From Pisaster brevispinus (taxonomy: Eukaryota > Echinodermata > Asteroidea > Forcipulatida > Asteriidae), in the NCBI GenBank assembly GCA_023634235.1, contig JAMKCF010000004.1, forward strand, positions 10,550,057 through 10,614,056: 64,000 nucleotides of DNA, read 5' to 3'. Shown here in pieces: positions 9,479 through 20,100 of this stretch. Numbering within the stretch: the stretch's first letter is position 1; each line of letters starts with the position of its first letter. Position numbers and translations under genes: made by a program. Below the pieces are notes generated by a model. That model made no database searches. It was given only the letters and a program-made list of their open reading frames with translations, and was not told the DNA's origin.

Positions 9479-10625
9479 GACCACTAGGGCATCGGAGCAC
9501 TAGGGCAACTGGATCTCATCATGCCAGATTGTGTGAGAGATTTATTTGTGTCCAAATTCACGCGTTTGCTGAAAGTTGCACCTCCACCACGGTAGGCATA
9601 GTAGTCTTATTAAGGGTAGGTCGACAATTACGCCTTAGCTAAAATAAACAGTACTCCGTGTTTCGGGACTTCACGTAGACCACGGACCACGGTCAAAGGA
9701 TCATCGGCAAAGACCACGGGCTTTACGTTCGCAACTGCCCCTTCATGATACTACTCTCTTTACACGTGACATTGACTCCGTTCAGACCGAGATGACTTCG
9801 GACTGAGTTGACCTCGTGTCGCACGCGGCGGTCGGTTGGGGCGCTGTTGCTATAGTGAATGTATCTCGTCGCCTACCGATGATCACCGTCACTACAAATA
9901 AACTTATCTTCCCCAGTCCGTTGGGTTGAAATATACAACCAGGCAGCTAAGTTACTGGCTAGAGGAGGCAGAACTATTAAATAATTGGATAGTTAATCAA
10001 ATCAACAGTTCCAACAATAATTCCCATAACAGTATAACAGTTTATAATCATCATAAGCCAATATGTTATTTTCTAAATGCTCAACTAGGTAGCCAATTAG
10101 TCTCGCCAAACGAGGCAATTACCTTAATTTATTAGAAAACTGAACTACTTCGCCAGAGTCCGCGTCACGCAAGGGGGTAGTAGCAGTAGGCACTTAAAAA
10201 AAAAATAATAATAATAATAACATAAGAACCGTTCAGTCAAATCCGATCATACTACATGTAATCCTCTACTATAAACCCCTCCTTCGAGATAGTGTAGTCA
10301 TTCATGGGGTTGAGTTCCCTAAAAGGTCACCATGACCCTTTGAAGTTTGCCGACGGCACTCCCCATTGACATGTATACACGTCCAAAACCCCCTACGTTT
10401 GTACACACCCATTGAAACACTACAGATTGCCTATGCACTTGTAAACACAGCCCCATCCCCCACCCACTCAACCTGCCCACCACCGACTCCCCCGCCAACT
10501 CCAACAACCATCCCCACCCCCACCCCACAACCACCCAAGCAGACTTAATTGCCCTATAATTAAAAGTGCCTTCCGATGAGGCGCGAGTCACCTTTAAGGT
10601 TTTTTTTTAGTGGGGAGCCGCGTTT
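9479..10625. other. Unresolved repeat-like intergenic DNA
   Basis: Two features hint at old mobile DNA: a GACTTCGGACTGAGTTGACC stretch near 9790 that resembles the 16-bp repeats at 12319-12396, and CTTCGCCAGAGTCCGCGTCA near 10148 that resembles the 59-bp repeat at 10626. A strongly C-rich/G-rich asymmetric run occupies 10444-10540. The open frames across that run reflect base composition, not protein. No terminal repeats were recognised. Confidence 0.4.
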
Positions 10626-10755
10626 CCCTTAATAAACTCCCCTCAGCTCCCAGCTGAATTACTCTGCCAGGGTCCGCCGACGCTCCCTTAATAAACTCCC
10701 CTCAGCTCCAAGCTGAATTACTCCGCCAGAGTCTGCTGACGCTCCCTTAATAATA
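10626..10755. repeat. 59-bp tandem repeat, 2.2 copies
   Basis: CCCTTAATAAACTCCCCTCA begins at 10626 and 10685, and CCCTTAATAA begins again at 10744. The two full copies differ at a few positions (CTCCCAGCTG against CTCCAAGCTG). The third copy decays into a TAATAATAA run that joins the tail of the neighbouring SINE. Confidence 0.8.
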
Positions 10756-11165
10756 ATAATAATATACTGTATTTGTATAGCGCCTACTGCAGGCCAGCCT
10801 CTAAGCGCTTAACATTCATGTTTCCTGCAAGGTATTTGGAGCTACGTTTGAAGTATGAGACCTACTCCTTTACATAGCACCTTGTAATGGTTAACAAGGT
10901 GCTGTGGCGCAATATGCAGCCGATCAAACCAGGAACACCGGGGCGGACCCCTTCACTTTTCGATAAGTGCACTGGGTTCTTTTTCGTGCGTTACACAACA
11001 CACGGGACCAACGGCTTTACGTCCCATCCGAAGGACGAAGCAATCATGGTTAAGTGTCTTGCTTAAGGACACAAGTGTCACGACCGGGGCTCGAACCCAC
11101 ACTCTGCTGATCAGAAACACCAGAGCTTGAGTCCAGTGATCTTATCCACTCGGCCACGACACGCC
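10755..11165 (-). mobile_element. tRNA-Leu-derived SINE, near full length
   Basis: Read on the minus strand from 11165: a class II tRNA-like head with GTGGCCGAGTGG (A box), ACTCAAGCTCTGG (Leu-like anticodon stem and loop) and GGTTCGAGCCCCGG (B box), then a conserved body including GACACTTGTGTCCTTAAGCA and GCTTCGTCCTTCGGATGGGA. It ends with GGCGCTATACAAATACAGTA and a TATTATTATTATTA tail. The A/B boxes would serve as an internal RNA polymerase III promoter. Related copies on the plus strand are at 40866-41150, 42436-42955 and 48745-49070. Confidence 0.85.
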
Positions 11166-11408
11166 AATAATAATCCATCATCGGGTCAATATCTCCTGAA
11201 AATTCAGAAAAAGTCCATAAAAACGGGACCACTGCCTCGCGGCTACGCCTAAACGTGTACAAAAAGTGTTGACGCGTCTTCACTTCCGCCCATAGCTTGA
11301 GAAAATCCAAAATAATTTTAGTTTAGCGCCCCCTGCTGTCCGTCTATAGGTATTATTTGTATATGTCTGTGGTTTCGGCGAACTGAACACTCGTAAAATC
11401 TAAGATAT

Positions 11409-12169
11409 TGTGGCGGGAAAATTACCCCACTCGATTGAATAACTTTGTGCGTGGGAGCGGCTCCACACACAGGGGATCTTCTTGGGCGGTAGGTCAACAA
11501 AAACCCAGGGAGGTGCGTCCGTTTGGGGAAAATGTATCCCCGCTTAATAGGGATGAGGGAAACACCCTAAGCAAAACAATCAATCATACCAGTGTAACAC
11601 AAGCATAAATTGCTCCAGTTATTTATTTACAAACCAATCTCCTCAGTCGAGGTACATGTACCTCCAAGTGAGTGAACCTCCGGCACCTCTGGAGGCGCCC
11701 TTATAATGTCTCAAAGACACAGAATAATGAACAGCACACTTGGGTTTGATCAAAGCTATAGACTTGCCTAATAGCGTGTAAAAATGAGATGATTAGCCCA
11801 AAACAAATACTCACAGGGCGATATATTCGGGAGCTCAGCTGCAGTGTCAGTGCCATTGCTCTATCTAACTAACACAATGTTTACCTTAGCAACTTGAACT
11901 TGGCGCCGCGCAGCTGGGCTACAAATATAGCCTAAACATGTGCACCGCGCTCGCCGCAATTAAAACTAAATACTAACGCGCCTAAAGCTGAGGTAAGTCG
12001 CGCCCAAAGCTATACTACATTACGCATGCGCCGCATCAAACTAACTCGCCTAACAAGCTGCCTAAACTTGCACCACCCATTGTGAAAATAATGTGATCAC
12101 CGCGCACTGGAGCAAAAACCGTAAGTCAAGAAAGTTTACAAGAGAATTAGTCAGCCAATTTGCGCTACA
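11409..12169 (-). mobile_element. Solo LTR related to the LTR at 653-1445
   Basis: It begins TGTGGCGGG and ends CAGCCAATTTGCGCTACA, matching the ends TGTGGCGA and GGCCAATTTCGTTACA of the first LTR. It is 761 bp, similar in length and in the GC-rich end half. Flanks are ATAT on both sides (11405-11408 and 12170-12173), a possible 4-bp target duplication, though the sequence is low in complexity. No primer-binding site or gag lies on the internal side, hence solo. Confidence 0.7.
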
Positions 12170-12318
12170 ATATAATTATAAAACATATTCTGAAAATGAA
12201 CTTCCGTAGGACCTGGAAAAGACACTTTGGACCTTGTGAGGTAACTTCTGTCTGTTTTAAAACTAGGAAAATTATAAAAGTGAGACCAGTGACGACCGCC
12301 GTCGTCTCACGCCACACT

Positions 12319-12396
12319 CGGACCGAGTTGACTTCGGACCGGGTTGACTTCGGACCGAGTTGACCTCGGACCGAATTGACCTCGGACCTCGGACCG
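12319..12396. repeat. 16-bp tandem repeat (CGGACCGAGTTGACTT)
   Basis: About 4.5 copies: CGGACCGAGTTGACTT, CGGACCGGGTTGACTT, CGGACCGAGTTGACCT, CGGACCGAATTGACCT, then CGGACCT. The same motif appears once near 9790. Confidence 0.85.
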
Positions 12397-12638
12397 TTTG
12401 GTCACAACAACAGTCAACAACGATAACATGTGTACAGTTTATACATCGTAAAAAAAGTGAATATTACACTTTAATGCCTGGAAATATGCTGTAAAGTTAA
12501 TCGACATCCTAAAGAAGAACATTTTAAGGTAAGATTGACGAAAATGGGAATGAAATGGTGGCATTTTCGTCACAATAAAACACATTTTAAGAAATGTCTG
12601 GGCATGGAGGTAGAATTGTGATTGTCTGGGTCTTCACC

Positions 12639-13365
12639 TACTCCTAGAACTATTCGGTTCGTTCCGCTATCGTCTCCCCGACCCTCATAGGTCATCATGT
12701 ACAAAATCCTATTCGAAACATTTTCCCCTTCACGTTTATGCACCTGGACTTCTCTTTTGAAAACGGAGCTCGCCAAAATTAGGCTCTATGTATTTATTGT
12801 TTTCACAGTGAGCTCGGGGTGGGTCCAGAAAATCCACTCCGCAAAAAATGATAAATTCCCATCGTTTATTCAGAATCGTCGCCTTCCGATAACAAAAATG
12901 GCCGCCGTCGCTTGTATCACTGGTATGCTGCGTGCAACGCTGGTCCACGACATGCCTTAAGCTGGTATTCAATAGTATTCTGTGCGCAACACTGGTCCAC
13001 AATAATCAATGGCTTATCTTTTATACATAAACCGTTGGTTATTGTGAACCAGCGTTGCGCGCAGCATACCATTGATACAAGCGACGGCGGCCATTTTTGT
13101 TGTCGGAAGGCGACGATTCTGAATAACGATGGGAATTTATCATTTTTTGCACCTTTTTTTTGCGGAGTGGATTTTCTGGACCCACCCCGAGCTCACTGTG
13201 AAAACAATGAATACATAGAGCCTAATTTTGGCGAGCTCCGTTTTCAAAAGAGAAGTCCAGGTGCATAAACGTGAAGGTGAAAAAGTTTCGAATAGGATTT
13301 TGTACATGATGACCTATGAGGGTCGGGGAGACGATAGCGGAACGAACCGAATAGTTCTAGGAGTA
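12639..13365. mobile_element. Foldback-type palindromic DNA element A
   Basis: Two ~310-bp arms are near-perfect reverse complements. The left arm starts TACTCCTAGAACTATTCGG at 12639 and the right arm ends CGAATAGTTCTAGGAGTA at 13365. About 100 bp of unpaired centre (around 12945-13046) separates them. The 10-bp sequence GGTCTTCACC immediately precedes (12629-12638) and follows (13366-13375) as a direct repeat, consistent with a target-site duplication. There is no transposase frame; the mirrored open frames on opposite strands are a by-product of the palindrome. Long TIRs with 9-10 bp duplications suggest Mutator/foldback-type elements (inference). Confidence 0.82.
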
Positions 13366-13375
13366 GGTCTTCACC

Positions 13376-13740
13376 TAGCTCCACTTGTGTGGCCAAGGAA
13401 ACCTGAATCCTTGGCCACCCGTCCGGAGCCATACAAAAAAATAAAGGCACATTCCCTACGGGCGGGTCGGCGGTTTAAACCAGCTCAATGTGTTCCACTC
13501 ACCTCTTAGCTTGACCTGGGCGAAGTAAATTGGAGGAAATAGACAAATGATTTCTTTACATATCTTTTTAAAACTGTATTTATTTAAACATCCAAAACAC
13601 CCAGGTCAAGGTAAGAGGTGAGTGAACACATTGAGCTGGTTTAAACCGCCGACCTGCCCGTAGGGAATGCGCCTTTATTTTTTTTCCCGGTAAGCTTTTA
13701 AAAGAAAAAATGGATCCGGACGTGTGGCCAAGTGGGGCTA
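13376..13740. mobile_element. Palindromic MITE B, abutting element A
   Basis: Starts TAGCTCCACTTGTGTGGCC and ends GTGGCCAAGTGGGGCTA. The inner arms pair over >100 bp: AAACCAGCTCAATGTGTTCC with its reverse complement near 13625, and ACCTCTTAGCTTGACCTGGG with CCCAGGTCAAGGTAAGAGGT. It is flanked by GGTCTTCACC at 13366-13375 and 13741-13750, the same 10 bases that flank element A. Non-autonomous. Confidence 0.82.
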
Positions 13741-14117
13741 GGTCTTCACCCTGAAAGCTTAAACGATATCAAGTTTAATACACTGTACTCATCTGCAGGG
13801 TAGCTGTGGTCGAAAGTTAAAAGGAAAACGAGCTGTTTGCACTGATCCAAAACAATTCTTTACATCTTCTTGAAGTTGTTATTTCTTCTGCGGGTCTGTA
13901 GATATAAATCATTAAACCACTTCTACTCTTGACACTGCCCAACTATGACTACGAGGAGGTTTGGAACGAATCTCGTAGTTCTAGAAGTAGCCCGACACCA
14001 CCCATAACTCATAAACAGTTATTTTTAAAATTGTGTGTTTAGACTGGTAGACTAACAGACTAAGTTAGTAAAAGCTTGATATTGTGGAACCTTGAGTTGG
14101 AGAGGTCTATCGTTACC

Positions 14118-17100
14118 ATGGCAACACGGATCACAAAGAACCTGGTAAATGTCAAACTTATAAAGTTTACCCTCACAATTCCTTATCTTTCATTTTGTGA
14201 TTAGAATTCGTTCAGAAATCATCTCATATCAATGTGCGCCCCAACTGTCATTTAAAAAAATTGATCAAAATCAAATGAACAGATGAAAAAAATTAAATTC
14301 TTACATTCAGCTTCTAAAATCAAGGTAAAAAAAACCGGCATACAGAGACCTTTACACTAACATTTATTCTAATGCTGTCATTCGTCATTCGTCATAGGTA
14401 TCTTTATCAGGCAGATGTAACAGACCTCAAAACATAGGAGCGTTCTCCACAGCTAGGTCAGTGACGTGCTTCTCTTTATTTAGAGATTTATGGAAAAAAC
14501 CCACTGATATATCTGTTATAATAATTATGTCAGTTTTTGAAAACCAGTCATTCAGTTGTGGGAGCTTGAAATTACATTACAGAGAAATGTATAAAATGTT
14601 AAGTACCTAAGCCCTTCTTTGTAAACACTCCTGCTTGCAAATGTAAAACTTGTAGCATTAAACCTTACATGAATTCTTGTGGAAGTTTAACCCCACCACC
14701 ACCACCACCACCAGCATGCTACTCCTTGGAGATTTTGCAGGGTTATCAATTTAAGCTTTAAAAGCAAACAAAATTTTCCCTTTTTTGAAATAGCTTTAAA
14801 AGATGGTATCCCAAAAAAATTTCCTCTTATTGTATTCACACGCAACTTGGGTGTACAGCTCTTCCATCTCACCACCCTCGGACTATCTTCAAACCATCAG
14901 TCATGTTCCCACAATGCATTTCCAGCCAGCCATTCCACAGCTACCCATCCCAACACTGCAAGACACCTGTCAACGTTACCTAGCAACCCAAGATGCTTTA
15001 CTCAGCCAAGAGGAGTACAAGGAGACAAAAGCCATTGTTGAGGAGTTTGAGAAAGGAGAGGGTCATGGTGGGTCTTAATGATATTCATCAAATAAAAAAA
15101 TTAAAAAACACCCTGCATACAGTTAGTGAAAGTCTATTATGGGATGTCCTCTCCTAAGGGACAATACAAGTCTCCCTCTTATTGACATTTTTGCAAGCCT
15201 GGGTTCACATATTAATGTCTTAACATGTGAACTAAACAAACCACATGCTTTAACATTGGATTACTTGGGAGATTTGAAAAGTCTGTGCAAATGTGAAGCT
15301 ACCTACTGACCTACTTTAGGATGCTGTTATTTAACCCAACATTGCTGCTTTGCTATAAAGAATTGTTGTATTAATGGATAAAAAAATGTATATGTTAAGA
15401 ACTTTGTTTGCCAACAAAATCAATGAGCATTAATTTGTACTAGTGCTTGATTTGCATACTCTTTGTAAACTATGTTACCATTGTCAAGTTGAGTTCATGA
15501 GGGGTTGGAAATATTTGCCCCCAATTCCTTTGTAACAAACCTGATCACTCGTAGCTTTGCAATTATCAAATCAATGGTGCTTTAAATGCTCCTTGACATT
15601 TTTTTATTATTAAATATATCAGAAGCTGGATTTTTTTTAATCATTTTTTTTCTGTAGAGACACGAGAAGGAGGCCGGTCCTCTATTTAAAAAGGATGAGC
15701 ATTCTTCAAAATACAATAAGTGCAAAATCCATATAATGTCTAAAATATGAAATAATCTCCCGCACTTGAACTGATTTTAATCCTCCATTCAATAGCACAC
15801 AATACAAAATAGCATTGACACTACAGTAACACAGTCACTTATGTGAAAGGGCGAAAGGTCAACACGACACGAGGCTGGCTACATATACACATGAGTTTAC
15901 AGTATCTTGATTGAACTAGCCCTAAAAATGACCATATTTCTCTCACAAAAAGACGATCATATAGATACAAAACAATACTTACAGATAGCTCCATAACTTT
16001 ATCCCTCCCCAGATAAATAGTTTTTGGAGCATAGCCAGAGACATGCTCCCTACAAAAATAGAAGGAAATACCACTCAAAAATAAATGTGCTCTCTCTTGC
16101 TGAAAGCTAAAATGGAAAAGAGAATGAGCATAAAGTTCGCAACCCGTTCGTAAGATATGCTAATGCCAAAGTTGATCAAACTTGAACACTGAGGGCGCAC
16201 TTGGGTTCCCTACATTTCAAATGCATAACATTAGGTAGATAGCCTGTAAACAGTGTTTTGATTTGGTTTACTTTCAGAGCTAAACAATGAATTGGTTGAG
16301 CAGAATAAGAAAAACAGTCACACAAGCTACATTAAAGGTAGGTAGGCTTGTTTACAGTAAGCCCTCGTGCACTTAGTCCGTATAAAATTGTTGAAGTTTT
16401 ATATAATATTATAGTGTACAAATAATAATAAGGATAATTAAATCTACTTTTCAGGCTCAGTGGATTGAAATCCTTTAATTTTGGTTGTTTGTTGCGCCTG
16501 CATCATGTACCTCTGTAGACAATTAGAATCATCTCTGATAAGCCGCTCAAGTAACTTGTTTGCTTGATGCTTCCTCTCATTCCAGAGCCTTGTTTCCTTG
16601 ATGCTTCCTCTCATTCAAGTATCTTGTTTCCTTGATGCTTCCTTTCATTCCATGTACCTTGTTTCCTTGATGCTTTCTCTCATTCCAGTACCTCGTCTGC
16701 TTGATGCTTCCTCTCATTTACAGCATTGGTTGCTTTCTCTCGTTCCAGAACAATGTATCATTGATGCTTCCTTACATACCTTGTTTCCTCGATGCTTCCT
16801 CCCATTCCAGTATCTTGTTTCCTTGAAGCTTCCTCCCATTCCAGTACCTCGTTTGCTTGATATACTTCCTCCCATTCCAGTTTCTTTTTTACTTGAGGCG
16901 TTCTCTCATTACAGGACCTTGTTTTCCCGATGCTTCCTCTCATTGCAGTTACTTGTCTTGTTAATGCTTCCCTTCATTCTAGAACCTTTGGAAACCTTTT
17001 CCCTTTCTACTGACTCGTTTCTTTATTGCTTCCTCTTTGAGTACTTTGTTTCCTTGAAATGAATGCTTTCTCTCATTACAGGACCTTGTTTTCCCGATGC

Positions 17101-20100
17101 TTCCTCTCATTGCAGTTACTTGTCTTGTTAATGCTTCCCTTCATTCTAGAACCTTTGGAAACCTTTTCCCATTCTACTGACTCGTTTCTTTATTGCTTCC
17201 TCTTTGAGTACTTTGTTTCCTTGAAATGAATGCTTTCTCTCATTCCAGTACCTTGTTTCCTTCTGATAAATCACCTCATTCCAGTACCCAATTGTTTCAT
17301 TGATGCTTCCTCTCGATTCGGTACCTTGTTTCCTCGATGCTTCCTCTCATTCCAGTATCTTGTCTACTTGGTGCTTCTTATAATTCTAGAAACTTGTTTG
17401 CTTGTTGCTTCTTGTCTTTTCAGTACCTCGTTTACTTGATGTTTCCTCTCATACCTTATTTCCTTGATGCTTCCTTTCAATTAGGTACATTATTCTTGAA
17501 TGCTTGTGTGCCCAGGCACCTTACTGTCCATTTAAGTGCTGCTTTTGCCTAGCAACAACCATGTGCACTGGACTTGGAGGTGTCCAGCACCTAACTGCTA
17601 AGGGTCATTTTTATCATTCTTCCACTCACCCCTCTGTGAGGTAGACATGCTAGAGAGATTATTGTTTTACAGCTGGAGTTTTAGTACACATAAAGAGTTT
17701 AGAGAGTCTGATGGTTCTTCATTGATTGATTCTATATTTCACCACATGTAGAGTGAGTACCAAAGTCTTCTTTCTTATTCATAATCCAGAGTATTTTCTT
17801 ATAAACCTAGAGGAATTAAATTGACTCATCAGTGGTGTGGACGACATTACTGATTGTATGGATGTTTGTCGTTTTTATATTGATTATTATAGTATCATCT
17901 TAACACAATTTGTGATTTTCTGTTGTTTTGGGTTTAGTTTGGAAGCACTAATTAAGCCAGTGTTTTGTCCAAAATGTTCCTTCTTAGGATGCTCTATTTT
18001 ATTATAGTTGAAGCAATCAAGTAATTATTACATTGAAGCCTTTCTCTATGATTGAAGTTGGAGTAGTTAGGAATAATACTTATTTGAATTAATCTACCTT
18101 GCCATTAGCCTTTTTGAGATATGGTGGACACTATAGGAGTGCAATGCTTGATTTGGGTCATACAGACAAATTTACCCAAACCTAAATAGTGCCATAGTAT
18201 TGTGTCCACCATATCTCAAAATGGCTTATGGAGGAAGGAAATAGCTCTTGCTTAGTTCTACTAAAGAAGTAACTTTGGTTTTAATATAACTTACTTAACA
18301 TTTTACTGAAGAGGAAGTCCAGATTATTTGTTGCTTTTTAGGTTCCTTAATCATTAATGTTCATATCTCTTTCCTATGTTCCTCTATTTGTCCTATTAAC
18401 TTGTGTGGGCCAGAGTAGAGTTTGCCCCAGTCATCATTGACAGTGTGTACACTGTACTGTATGTGCATGTGGGGATGGTTCACTAGTCCCCCACTGAGAT
18501 TCTTGAAACTACCAGTTCTAGTTGTGTTATCTTAATTATCATCACTGCATGATGTACTATACTGTGTGTGGGAGCAGGGAAGTTTAGTTTTTATTGTTTA
18601 TGCCTCTAGCCTAGTTCATTTATAGAGCAGGAGATTTTGGCGAGTGTTTCTTTATTTTCTAGTGTATGTTGCAGCTGACTGAGATTTTAGGTTTATTTGT
18701 GTCCATAACTTTGTTTGCTTAAAGTGACAGTCAGCGTCTGGTAATTGTTAAGTTTAAAGTGATATTCTGAATAGCACTATTTTTCCTTTTTCAAGAAGTC
18801 TTACAACTCACTTTAAATGGAATTCTTTTACTTTTGAAGATTACTTAAATTGTTGTTATTTTCTTGTGATCTCTTTATAGCGGCCCTCTGTATCAACTTT
18901 TTTTTTGTCTTTTGGTTTAACGATTGGATTTCCATTCAAATCTTTTGTAAAAAGAATACACTGTGTCACACATGCATTATCCAGTGGGGGCCTGTTGTTT
19001 CGTTGATGAATTCCCTCATTCCAGTACCTAAATGTTTCCTTGAATCTTCTTGAATTGGTACCTTTTTGCTGTTTCCATGATACTTCCTTTCTTTCTAGTA
19101 CCTAATGTGTCCTTGATGCTTCATCTCATTCTAGATTCATGTTTGCTTGTTGCTTCATCTCATTCTAGATTCATGTTTGCTTGTTGCTTCTTCTCTTTCC
19201 TGTAACTCGTTTACTTGATGATTCCTCTCACACCTTATTTCCTCGATGCTTCCTTTCGATAAGATATCTTGTTTCTGTAATGCTTGCATTGCAGTGCTTT
19301 GTTTTCTTGGTGCTTATTTTCACCCGGGAACCTGGTTTCCCTGTTGCTTTGTTTCATCCAACTACCTTGTATCCGTTGATACATGTACGTCCTGTCGATT
19401 GGTTTGGATACCTTCCCCTCATTTCAGTATCTCATTTGCCTGATACTTCCTCTCATTCCAGTACCGTGTCTCATTGATCGATGCTCGATGTTCTCATTCC
19501 AGGACCCCGTTTGCTTGATGCATTCCCTCATTCCAGTACCTTATTTCATTGATGCTTCTCATTTTAGTACATCTTCTCCTGGATACTTCCTTTCTATCTA
19601 GTAATCTGTTTATTTGATGCTCCATCTCATTCCTGTACCTTGTTTCTTTGATGCCTTCCCTCATTCCAGTACCTTGTTAGCCTGATACTTCCTCTCATTT
19701 CAGTATCGTGTCTCATTGATGCTTCCCATCATTCCAGTCATTTTGTTGCTTGATGCTTCCCCTCAGTCCAGTACGAGGTTTCGTGGATGCTTCCTCTCAT
19801 TCCAGTACCTTGTTTGCTTGATACCTTTTCCCATATCAGTATTGTACACTTTGTAAAAGTGTAGGGCCTACGCTTACTCTCAATCTAAAACCTTTCTTTC
19901 ATCTCATTCCAGTATCCTGTTTCCTTGATCATTCCTTGATTGCTTGATAAAACCTTTCACTCCAGTATTGTATATCCTGGTACTTTCTCTCTTTCTGGTA
20001 TGTTTTCCCTGATAATTCTTTGCATTCCAGAACCTAGTTATCTTGCTGCTTCCACTTGATCTAGTTTCTATTGTTCTTGATGCTTCCTCTCATTCCAGTA

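Noticed and set aside
10319..10591. Open frames over the C-rich stretch near 10450-10540
   Set aside because: Low-complexity composition (Pro/Thr or Gly/Trp strings) without domain content.
12570..13509. Mirrored open frames beginning MASSVFKREVQVHKREGE on both strands
   Set aside because: They are the two arms of palindromic element A read outward. There is no homology to a transposase.
16598..17552. Long plus-strand open frames rich in Leu, Pro, Ser and Phe
   Set aside because: They are translations of the 34-bp minisatellite in all frames and have no independent protein signal.
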